Positions 56,695 to 64,000 of a stretch of DNA of 64,000 nt are shown piece after piece. The notes beneath the pieces were generated by a model that did not search any database, was not told where the DNA came from, and saw only the letters and a program-made list of their open reading frames with translations. Position numbers and translations under genes: made by a program. Source of the stretch: JBGTCY01 sp041748615 (GTDB lineage: Bacteria; Bacteroidota; Bacteroidia; Chitinophagales; CAIOSU01); NCBI GenBank assembly GCA_041748615.1, contig JBGTCY010000015.1, positions 24,486 to 88,485 of the forward strand. The letters are read 5' to 3'. Numbering within the stretch: position 1 is the stretch's first letter; every line of letters begins with the position of its first letter.

Positions 56695-57483
56695 TTAATT
56701 TATAGTCAACTTTTCGATATGTTTTGGGATACCCCTTCTTATCCAGATATAGTTAGTCAATGCATATCGGATTCCTTTTCTGATGGGCATACCCCGGTGA
56801 AGGCCGCGGGTATCAATTAAAATAACTGTGCCTGCTTTGGCCGTGAATGTTTTCAGTTTGTCCGGCATGGAACCGATGATTTGTTCCATCAGTTCATCCG
56901 AGAAACGGTTGTTGTAAACCGGAAATCCAAACCGTGCGGAAACTGCGCGCATTTCATCCAGCCGGTGGCTGCCTTCCAGATACTGAAAGGGTCCGTTATC
57001 ATCATCCACAGCAGTGAGATAAGCAATAGACTTCAACTGGCGCGAATACACGCTGTCGCGGTGCCAGCCGCCACCGGAGCCTTTATTGTGTTCGCGGGCT
57101 ATAATTTTTCCGCCCAGCGTGAAGCCCGCCTTAACAGGCGCTCTTTCACAAGTAGTGAGCAGGCGGTTAATTTTGTCATCATGGTAAAATGAATCGAAAC
57201 GATTACTGACCCGGTTAATGCCGTAGAGCCGGTGGTCGGCATCTTCATCATCCCTCCACATTTGATTGGCATATTTTTCCATGAGCGCCTCCATTTCGCG
57301 GACAGCCTCCTCACACCATTCACGGGAATAGTATTCCGGGAAGACATAATACCCTTTTGTCAGAATTTCATTGACAATTTTTTTCTCTTCCTCATTTTTT
57401 GTCAGGTCAAGTGAATGGAATAAGTCAAACCGGAAATTATTCAACTCGCTGGCGAAAAATTTCAAATGGGGTAGCAGGGGCAT
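56695..57483 (-). CDS. Phytanoyl-CoA-dioxygenase-family Fe(II)/2-oxoglutarate oxygenase
   Basis: 262 residues. Iron facial triad: H-x-D in GGGWHRDSVY (~139-141) and a distal His in TRGLHRGMP; a nearby Arg would bind 2-oxoglutarate. Family members hydroxylate acyl chains, sugars or small natural products. In this glycan locus, hydroxylation of a sugar or a lipid-linked precursor is plausible but inferred. Intact counterpart of the fragments at 53083 and 55415. Confidence 0.9.
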   Translation of the reverse strand: MPLLPHLKFFASELNNFRFDLFHSLDLTKNEEEKKIVNEILTKGYYVFPEYYSREWCEEAVREMEALMEKYANQMWRDDEDADHRLYGINRVSNRFDSFYHDDKINRLLTTCERAPVKAGFTLGGKIIAREHNKGSGGGWHRDSVYSRQLKSIAYLTAVDDDNGPFQYLEGSHRLDEMRAVSARFGFPVYNNRFSDELMEQIIGSMPDKLKTFTAKAGTVILIDTRGLHRGMPIRKGIRYALTNYIWIRRGIPKHIEKLTIN

Positions 57484-57514
57484 AAGTCTTTTAAGTAAAG
57501 TTCAGGAGATAAAG

Positions 57515-58915
57515 TTAATCCAACAATTGCCTGAGATGATTGAGTTTGTCTTTCCAGCCGTCTTCAAATATAAAGTTTCCGATGCTATCGGCATTATATC
57601 CGCTTAAATCGTCAACCGGGTGGATGTCAGCCGGCTGTTTTACCAGTTGAGCGATGCCGGTGTCCACTAAATCTTCCAGATATTCCCAGGTAGGGTGTTG
57701 AATCACATAAGTCAGGCAGCCCAGCTTAATAGCCTCCTGCAGGGCGGTGGAAGAAACTCCCGCAGCCCATTTTGATTCCGCCAGCAGTTCATAAATATCT
57801 GAGCCCGGACCCACGATTGTTATTTGTGTGCCGTATTTAGCCTGTATTTTTTCATAATCGCCATATTCCGAGGGGTGAAGTTTTATGATTATATCAAATT
57901 GGGACGGATGCAAAGAGGATAATTCCCGGGCAAATCCGGCAAGGAAATCAGTGCAAAATGGTTGGGTAACAAATAGAAACCGGTTTTTCTTCTGCCTGTT
58001 CCGGTATTTTTTAAAAGATTTCTCGATAGTAGGGTAGCCAAAGTTTTGAATAATAAATGGATAGGCAGGCAGTTGAATGTTTCTTTTCCAGTATTCGCCA
58101 TAGGTAAAAAGATAATCGGGTCCTATTTGCTGATCACTTTTATTAAAACTGTATCCCACATGAAACGGAGTGATGGTTCCATGCTGAAATTCAAATGTTT
58201 TCACCCCATACCGCCTGCAAGCCAGTATCAGCGCTTTGCGGTTGGGAGCATTAATCATCAGGATATTTTTAGGTTTCTTTAACCATATATACCAATGCAA
58301 TACAAACAGTTCTGCCCGGAAGTAACACAACTTACTATTAAATACCGGTGTCAGGTCTTTGTCCACCTTAAATGCCTGGCAGAATTCATGTGATAAATCA
58401 CTGAGTTGCTTTTTATCAGGCGGATTAAAAAGTTTAATCAGGTAGGAAATCAGGAGCACTGCCAGATAAATCGCATCGGAATAAGCGATGTTTGAAGTTT
58501 TGGCAGGCACCAGATGCCTGCCTTCAAAATTCATATTCTCAATCAACAGGTAATCGGCATTTAGTTTTTCTATGATTTCATCTAAATAGATATCCCAATA
58601 CAAGCCATCTTCCCGTTTTGCCCGCCTGCCGGTGCCGAAAAAAATGTTTTTTCTTCTCCTGTAAAAAAAGGGATTGCGAAAAAGGATGTAAAAAATATTA
58701 TTGAATAATATTCTGAAATAATTCAGCAAAGAGCGTTTAACACCCGGTAGTTTATCGGTAACACGCATCGCTATCATGATGTGGTAAAATGCATCATAGC
58801 GGATGATTTCCCAATAAGCTAACCCATGCATTTCTCTGTCGAAAAAACCATGCTCTTTTTCAACGGATAAAAACTGACTGAAGAGTTCTTTCAGGGAGAT
58901 GTTTTCCTTGTCCAT
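57515..58915 (-). CDS. GT-B-like capsule/surface-polysaccharide transferase
   Basis: 466 residues from the ATG at 58915; the frame reaches 59011 but that extension overlaps the flippase gene. C-terminal half has IIIKLHPSEYGDY and GPGSDIYELLAESK...GVSSTALQEA, features of capsule-synthesis GT-B proteins (glycerophosphotransferase- and KpsS/sialyltransferase-like). No signal peptide. Overlaps the flippase stop by 25 bases. Donor unknown; a nonulosonic acid transferase is one possibility given the genes upstream. Confidence 0.7.
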   Translation of the reverse strand: MDKENISLKELFSQFLSVEKEHGFFDREMHGLAYWEIIRYDAFYHIMIAMRVTDKLPGVKRSLLNYFRILFNNIFYILFRNPFFYRRRKNIFFGTGRRAKREDGLYWDIYLDEIIEKLNADYLLIENMNFEGRHLVPAKTSNIAYSDAIYLAVLLISYLIKLFNPPDKKQLSDLSHEFCQAFKVDKDLTPVFNSKLCYFRAELFVLHWYIWLKKPKNILMINAPNRKALILACRRYGVKTFEFQHGTITPFHVGYSFNKSDQQIGPDYLFTYGEYWKRNIQLPAYPFIIQNFGYPTIEKSFKKYRNRQKKNRFLFVTQPFCTDFLAGFARELSSLHPSQFDIIIKLHPSEYGDYEKIQAKYGTQITIVGPGSDIYELLAESKWAAGVSSTALQEAIKLGCLTYVIQHPTWEYLEDLVDTGIAQLVKQPADIHPVDDLSGYNADSIGNFIFEDGWKDKLNHLRQLLD

Positions 58916-60318
58916 GTGTGATATAATAATATACTGTAACCGGTGATAAAAAGAAGCATGGCGGCTGATTTCAGCCAGATTAATTGCGGCACATATCCCA
59001 GACCAAGGCACAACGCCACAGCAGGAGTCAGTAAAACGACCAGCCGGCTGATCCGCAGGTGATGTTTATCCAGTTGTTGTATGTAAATACAGGAAATGGC
59101 GCCCCTGATAATAATTGTAAGGAGGGTGGCAATGGCAGCGCCCATGATGTCAAAAACCGGCAGTAAAAAAATATTCAATACAATATTAATAATAAGGGCG
59201 AGAAAGGTGATCAGCGCCAGTAGTTTATTTTTTTTATAATAAACAATCAGCGTATTGGCAAAGTAATTAAAATAATTGGTCAGGTATCCAGCAATGATTA
59301 CGGGGATGATAATGGCTGCTTTCTGATACTCGGGATTGATCAAGTAGCGAATAGCCAGGTCGGACATGAGCAACAGCAGCAACCCGAAAATACACCCGCT
59401 GATTACAATGAGACTCGCCTGCCTGTTGAAATCTTTCTCAGGCCGCTCATTTTTCGTCTTAAACACATACGACACCCACGATTGATTGAAAGCCGTCATC
59501 ACCACGCTCATGATTTGCCCTATTTGATAGCTAAACGTGTAAACTCCGAGACTGGATACCGACAGAAAATACTTAATCAGGAAACGGTCGCCAATGTTCA
59601 CCAGCAGGTTGGCAGCGCTGTGCAATATCATGGGTATGCCAAGCCCGAGTGCGGCTTTTAGCTGCTGGAGTGAGAACTGCCTGCTGAACTTGCCGGCATA
59701 TCCCGGGTAAAAAATCAGCAGGCTCAGGGCGCTGCCGGCCAAATTGCCCAAAAAATCAGCTGTGGCTTGCTGTCCGCGGAAATACAAAAAATAAAGCACG
59801 GCAAGGGCAATGCAAACAGACTCGGTTATCTTTTGAACAAACAGCAACTTATATTGCTGCGTGATAATCCTGAAAGTGTTGTTGCTCAGGTTCATCACCT
59901 GAACGAGGGAGATCCAGGGCAGCAGTTTCAGGATGAACAGTTCCTGACTGCTCACTGGTAACAAATGTCCGTACAACTCAAGTCCCAACAGTAAAATGCC
60001 GGACGAAAGCAACATCACTGCTGCTACGGTAACATTGATAGTATAAAGAAAGGAGCCGAGTTGCCGCGGGTTTTTATTGTAGTCATAGTAAAGGCTCAGT
60101 TGTGTGGTATATAAGCCCAGCCCCAGCACCATCTGCATCAACTGCAGGATTGCCTGATAGTAACCAATCAATCCATACTGTTCGGTGGTGAGTTCAGCGG
60201 TATAAACCGGAATGAGGGAGTAGATGATGAGCCTGTTGAGGACGGTGGATAAAAGTATGAAGATGCCACCGCTGACTAACTTGTTTTTTAATAATGAACT
60301 AAAAAGAAGATTAGACAT
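58891..60318 (-). CDS. Wzx-like oligosaccharide flippase
   Basis: 475 residues with about twelve to fourteen hydrophobic helices and the polysaccharide-biosynthesis-protein pattern (start NKLVSGGIFILLSTVLNR; GLGIPMILHSAANLLVNIGDRF). It would flip a lipid-linked repeat unit across the inner membrane. It overlaps the GT-B-like gene downstream. Confidence 0.9.
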   Translation of the reverse strand: MSNLLFSSLLKNKLVSGGIFILLSTVLNRLIIYSLIPVYTAELTTEQYGLIGYYQAILQLMQMVLGLGLYTTQLSLYYDYNKNPRQLGSFLYTINVTVAAVMLLSSGILLLGLELYGHLLPVSSQELFILKLLPWISLVQVMNLSNNTFRIITQQYKLLFVQKITESVCIALAVLYFLYFRGQQATADFLGNLAGSALSLLIFYPGYAGKFSRQFSLQQLKAALGLGIPMILHSAANLLVNIGDRFLIKYFLSVSSLGVYTFSYQIGQIMSVVMTAFNQSWVSYVFKTKNERPEKDFNRQASLIVISGCIFGLLLLLMSDLAIRYLINPEYQKAAIIIPVIIAGYLTNYFNYFANTLIVYYKKNKLLALITFLALIINIVLNIFLLPVFDIMGAAIATLLTIIIRGAISCIYIQQLDKHHLRISRLVVLLTPAVALCLGLGYVPQLIWLKSAAMLLFITGYSILLYHTWTRKTSP

Positions 60319-60435
60319 TATTTTAATGATAAACTTTGGTAGTGAGAGATGCTGCTGAATCTAAATTTGAGAAACCACTTTGAGTTTGATAAATCAAATA
60401 TCAAGAAATTTAAGGCAGCTTGTTAAATTAAACAT

Positions 60436-60621
60436 TCAATAAATAAGCCCGGAAATATTAAAAGCTTCGGCAAATTCTTTGCCTGTTGCCACGCCCCATC
60501 TCTGCGCTAATATCCTTAATGCTTCAGGTGAGCGGGGATGCGGATACTTGCGTTTTTCAAATTCATAGCTCTCCATTCCTTTAATTTTTGCTTCCACATC
60601 AAACATGAAAAAGTTTATCAT
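60436..60621 (-). CDS. Small protein of unknown function
   Basis: 61 residues, ATG at 60621, 33 bp after pseI. A conserved-looking core (EFEKRKYPHPRSPEAL, ILAQRWGVATGKEFAEAF) is not recognised; it may be an intact small protein or the remnant of a larger one. Gap 60319-60435 to the flippase is AT-rich. Moderately likely to be real because its amino acid composition is balanced and it is in the operon direction. Confidence 0.5.
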   Translation of the reverse strand: MINFFMFDVEAKIKGMESYEFEKRKYPHPRSPEALRILAQRWGVATGKEFAEAFNISGLIY

Positions 60622-60654
60622 GCCATTTTTTTTCAGAATCGAGCAAATAGGTTT

Positions 60655-61692
60655 TTACAGCATCTCCCATGTTAACGGTGTTCCGGCTTTAATATCGGTA
60701 CGTGCGGTTTTACCCAAAACAGTATCATAAAATTTAGGCGGCATTCCGTCTCCGGGACGTATGATGCGCAGGTTCTCCCGAGTAAAGCCTTCCCCCTGTT
60801 TCACATCTTTCACTACATAGAGCGAACGCTTGAACCGCAGACTTTTCTTTTCCGCTTCCTGCACCCCGTATTGAACGGTTCCCAACGCGAGGAAAGCTCT
60901 TTCGCTTTCAATCACAAGGCTTTTCAATTCTTTAGGCTCAATGGAAAAAGCGCTGTCCACTCCACCATCCGCTCTTCGCAGGGTGAAATGTTTTTCAATC
61001 ACTCTTGCTCCAAGCGCCACGGCTGCCACAGCAGCGCCTATGCCCATGGTATGGTCTGACAAGCCTACCGGACAATTGAACAACTGAGCCATGTGAGGAA
61101 TGGTCAACAGATGGGTATTTTCAGGAGTGGCGGGGTAAGTGCTGGTGCATTTGAGCAAGATGATTTCCCCTGAGCCATTGGCTTTCAGTGTCCTTACCGC
61201 TTCATCAATGTCAGCAATGGTAGCTGCACCGGTTGACATGATTACCGGTTTTCCTGTCTGAGCCACTTTTTTCAATAGCGGCAAATCGGTATTTTCAAAT
61301 GAAGCAATTTTATAAAACGGCACCTGTAATCCTTCCAGAAAGTCAACAGCGGTTTCATCAAAAGGAGTACTGAAAGCCAGGATACCTTTATGTTTAGCTC
61401 TTTCGAAAATAGGCAGATGCCATTCCCAGGGCGTATAAGCTTCTTTGTAGAGATCGTGCAATTCCCTTCCATACCAAAGAGAATTTTTATCGTCAATCGT
61501 TAACGCGCCCCGGATAGTCATGGTATCGGGCGTATAAGTTTGCAACTTAATGGCATGAGCGCCTGCTAATGCGGCTGCATCCACGATTTCAAGCGCCCTA
61601 TCTAAGGATTGATTGTGATTGCCTGACATTTCCGCAATAATGAAAGGAGGCGCGCTTTGCGAGGATAAATTAAACAGGGCAGGATTACTCAT
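60655..61692 (-). CDS. pseI: Pseudaminic acid synthase (NeuB family)
   Basis: 345 residues: NeuB TIM barrel (~15-275) and a C-terminal SAF/antifreeze-like domain (~285-345). Motifs FIIAEMSGNHNQSLDRALE, IKLQTYTPDTMT and VGLSDHTMGIGAAVAAVALGA. It condenses a 6-deoxy-2,4-diacetamido sugar with phosphoenolpyruvate to a nine-carbon nonulosonic acid. QTYTPDT favours the PseI branch over sialic acid synthase. Four-base overlap with pseG. Confidence 0.9.
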   Translation of the reverse strand: MSNPALFNLSSQSAPPFIIAEMSGNHNQSLDRALEIVDAAALAGAHAIKLQTYTPDTMTIRGALTIDDKNSLWYGRELHDLYKEAYTPWEWHLPIFERAKHKGILAFSTPFDETAVDFLEGLQVPFYKIASFENTDLPLLKKVAQTGKPVIMSTGAATIADIDEAVRTLKANGSGEIILLKCTSTYPATPENTHLLTIPHMAQLFNCPVGLSDHTMGIGAAVAAVALGARVIEKHFTLRRADGGVDSAFSIEPKELKSLVIESERAFLALGTVQYGVQEAEKKSLRFKRSLYVVKDVKQGEGFTRENLRIIRPGDGMPPKFYDTVLGKTARTDIKAGTPLTWEML

Positions 61693-63167
61693 CTTGAATA
61701 TTTTATCATCTCATTGCCGTGCATCCGCTCTATTCCACCATTCTTAAATCCAAGTAAATCAAAAACGGATAAAGACGCGATATTATCCGGTTTAACATAT
61801 GCGATAACCGGTGTAGAATCAGGCAGTTGTTGTATGCCTTTGGAGATTATCAATTTTCCATATCCTTTCCCCCGGTAATTTTTGGAAATCGAATAATTAA
61901 TATTCCAGTTGCCTTCCAATAATTCAAACCTGATTTGCCCGACAGGCACATGATTTACTTCCATAATAAAAATATGCGCATCCGGAGAGTTGATTTTTTT
62001 TTCATACCAGGACTGATGGTCATTCCATCCAATTATTTCTGATTTAATTGAATTTTTCCTGACATCAGTATCATTTGCCCAATCAAATATCAGCCTGCAA
62101 TCATTCATGGTTGCTTTTCTGATATGAATGGCGCTAATTTCCAAGTTATTTTTAAAAATGGATTGAATATTGGCAATAGTGTTCAATGGTTGTCGAAGTT
62201 GATTAATTTTCCGGACTTTAAAACTTACGGACAACTCCGCGGTTCGGGCATTCACCTCAAAGTTATTGAAATCACCCCAACCATAAGCTAATTCTTGTTT
62301 TACAAATCCATTGTAAATGTTTAATTGATTTCCCGTGAAATAGCCCGTAAAACAGATCAATCCCCTGCTATAACATTCAATCAGCATGGTGCTGGCAGAT
62401 ACGATGGCGAAGGTGCAGGCATCCATTAAAGCTGCCAGTTTTACGGATTCCAGATGCTGATGCAAGAAGATACGATGCGAGTGTTGACGAGCCAGCAGCC
62501 TAAGTTGCTGTTTTAATTTTTCCGTAAATAAGGGGGATACAATTACATGGATTTCGTTAAAAAGGTCTGAAAGCAATGACACCTCAATCGCCTTTACCGT
62601 AATTTCATTCGGGTCGCTTCCTCCCAGACCAATCAGTACAGCGCTTTCATTTCTTTGAGAGGGAAATGATTTAAAAAAGGTTTTCCTTATCAATGCATAA
62701 TCCAATCCCAAGTAAAATTTTGTGAAGGGTTGCCCGATATATTGTTGTACTGAAACCCCCGGTGCATGATTGATTACTGCATCAGCAAAAAAATAGTTTT
62801 CGGCAAAATCATCAATGCAAACCAATTTTGCTCCTGTCTTCTTCACGGCTTGCTGGTATGCTGAACCAAACCAGTAACCATCGGTCACCACAATTTCACT
62901 TCCGGTAAGATTGGGCGCTAAATCGAAAGGCCTTTCTTCTCCCGGCTTTTTCTGAGATGGAAAGGTGTAAGTAAAAGTATCGGGCATCTCGATAATTTCG
63001 TGGGCGTATTGCAGTATAGAGGTTTTTAAAAAGTCATCAGGCTGTGTGATGGCAAATGTGATGTGAAAATCATCGCGCAGCATATCAGCCAAAGCCAGCA
63101 GGCGATAGACATGCCCCAGCCCGATTGTAGCATTGCCGTCAGCACGTAGGATGATTTTTTTATTCAC
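61689..63167 (-). CDS. PseG-PseH fusion: UDP-sugar hydrolase plus GNAT N-acetyltransferase
   Basis: 492 residues, two enzymes in one chain. Residues ~1-335 are PseG-like (ILRADGNATIGLGHVYRLLALA, VLIGLGGSDPNE), which removes UDP from the diacetamido-trideoxy-altrose precursor. Residues ~345-492 are a GNAT acetyltransferase (IHIRKATMNDCRLIFDWAND, Y-R-G-K-G-Y-G-K acetyl-CoA loop) of the PseH type, which acetylates the 4-amino sugar in the previous step. The frame is continuous with no stop. Stop and start overlap with pseI by four bases. Confidence 0.88.
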   Translation of the reverse strand: MNKKIILRADGNATIGLGHVYRLLALADMLRDDFHITFAITQPDDFLKTSILQYAHEIIEMPDTFTYTFPSQKKPGEERPFDLAPNLTGSEIVVTDGYWFGSAYQQAVKKTGAKLVCIDDFAENYFFADAVINHAPGVSVQQYIGQPFTKFYLGLDYALIRKTFFKSFPSQRNESAVLIGLGGSDPNEITVKAIEVSLLSDLFNEIHVIVSPLFTEKLKQQLRLLARQHSHRIFLHQHLESVKLAALMDACTFAIVSASTMLIECYSRGLICFTGYFTGNQLNIYNGFVKQELAYGWGDFNNFEVNARTAELSVSFKVRKINQLRQPLNTIANIQSIFKNNLEISAIHIRKATMNDCRLIFDWANDTDVRKNSIKSEIIGWNDHQSWYEKKINSPDAHIFIMEVNHVPVGQIRFELLEGNWNINYSISKNYRGKGYGKLIISKGIQQLPDSTPVIAYVKPDNIASLSVFDLLGFKNGGIERMHGNEMIKYSR

Positions 63168-63250
63168 TTACCTTGTTTATTTTACTTCTATGATGCAGCC
63201 GTCAATTTTAATCATAATCAATTCATTAATCCTTAACTCGCGGGTTAATT

Positions 63251-64000
63251 TCAAGTATTTAAAAATTTCTTATAATTCATTACCACATTGGTTAGTTCAG
63301 CATTTTCCAGCAATTTCAAACCTTCATTCAATTCATCTTTATAGCTATTGAATGATTTCTTTTGAAAATTATCAGAATTGATGTCCGTTAACCAGCTGTT
63401 TTTATGAAAGAAATCAATGATGTCTTTTAATTGATAGTCATATTGTGATTCCTTCAAGTATAACATCAGTATATTCACCATCGCATAGTCATTCGGATAA
63501 TCAACAGTAAGCCGGAGTTCAGGCAAAATCAACGTTGGGTGTACATTATAAATACCTATGGCGTATTTTTCCTGGTGATTTTTAATAAACATTGTAACAT
63601 GCTCCCGCTCATTCGGTTCAGGATTATATTTTAAACTGTTTATTAATGCGTTTGTATTTACAATTTCCAAATTGGTGCCGAGAGGCATTCCTTTTGTATA
63701 TGTATAGTCAAATTTGCCGTCTGTATGATGCTGAAGAGCGGGGGTAAAAAATTCATTAATTACTACAGGATTATCACCGGTCAATCTGATGATAACATCC
63801 AGTTCATTTTCAACTGCAGCCTCAACATACCTGCTTAAAACATCATTTTTGCTTCCTCTGAAACATTTTACATTCAAATTATTGGCTTCCTTCTCAATGG
63901 GATCGTCATCAGGCTCTGAGCTTGTTGCAATTATTACATCCGCTAATAAGGGAATTTTATTCAGGCGTTTGCAAATATGTCCTAAAAAGGTATCAGGTTC
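63251..64000 (-). CDS. SpsF/PseF-like nucleotidyltransferase (CMP-nonulosonate synthesis), 5' truncated by window edge
   Basis: The minus frame is open to the window edge (upstream codons continue FLGHICKRLN, IIATSSEPDDDPI); only the C-terminal ~250 residues are seen. Motifs EPDDDPIEKEAN, FRGSKNDVLSRYVEAA and RLTGDNPV are those of SpsF/acylneuraminate-cytidylyltransferase-like proteins, which load CTP onto nonulosonic acid. Start and N-terminal CTP-binding motif are outside. The position upstream of pseG fits a PseF-like role. Confidence 0.85.
   Translation of the reverse strand, partial: EPDTFLGHICKRLNKIPLLADVIIATSSEPDDDPIEKEANNLNVKCFRGSKNDVLSRYVEAAVENELDVIIRLTGDNPVVINEFFTPALQHHTDGKFDYTYTKGMPLGTNLEIVNTNALINSLKYNPEPNEREHVTMFIKNHQEKYAIGIYNVHPTLILPELRLTVDYPNDYAMVNILMLYLKESQYDYQLKDIIDFFHKNSWLTDINSDNFQKKSFNSYKDELNEGLKLLENAELTNVVMNYKKFLNT

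Overview
The window is chromosomal DNA of a member of the Bacteroidota. The evidence is three PorP/SprF-family outer membrane proteins, two secreted proteins with a C-terminal gliding-motility/type IX secretion (T9SS) type-B sorting domain, a PorE-like OmpA protein, TAnnTTTG-type -7 promoter elements, little Shine-Dalgarno signal, an ATP synthase cluster without beta/epsilon genes, and lineage-typical genes (DUF349, M3 oligopeptidase, RNase G next to HU). The genus cannot be fixed from the sequence. I saw no rRNA, tRNA, CRISPR array, intact insertion sequence or prophage.

Layout. 1-5.2 kb: tail of a T9SS-exported protein, two PorP/SprF genes and a PorE-like gene. 5.5-17.5 kb: mostly housekeeping genes (dnaN, ridA, recG, hutH, guaB) with a glycosyltransferase, a Uma2-type nuclease and small envelope proteins. 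17.7-23.9 kb: a third PorP/SprF gene followed by a giant T9SS client whose beta-helix is interrupted by a long glycine-rich tract. 23.9-29.1 kb: the ATP synthase block atpB-E-F-H-A-G on the minus strand. 29.3-38 kb: membrane protein, M3 peptidase, thioesterase, a five-PAS soluble histidine kinase with two NarL-type regulators, and a DUF349 protein. 38.4-41.7 kb: SMR transporter, class-I amidotransferase-like hydrolase, aldehyde dehydrogenase, small membrane protein. 41.7-50.2 kb: rng, a 31-residue ultra-basic protein missed by ordinary ORF calling, TPR protein and HU; then gcvH, a VanZ-like gene, a TonB-like gene, yicC-gmk-apaG, and radA.

50.3-64 kb is a surface-glycan locus: NDP-sugar epimerase, polytopic membrane protein, three methyltransferases, a phytanoyl-CoA-dioxygenase-like enzyme, a GT-B-like protein, a flippase, and a nonulosonic (pseudaminic-type) acid pathway (PseI, a PseG-PseH fusion, an SpsF-like cytidylyltransferase running off the window). 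Its left half is a mosaic: a 338-bp direct repeat made of two diverged copies of one gene's 3' end, plus two decayed copies of the dioxygenase 3' end. This suggests module duplication or allele exchange with gene replacement, and is the most informative unusual structure in the window.

Intergenic spaces carry several dispersed or palindromic repeats: a 51-bp pair, a 32-bp pair, an 86-bp and a 91-bp inverted-repeat-bounded element, and a 16-bp-arm palindrome. They look like non-autonomous repeat families.
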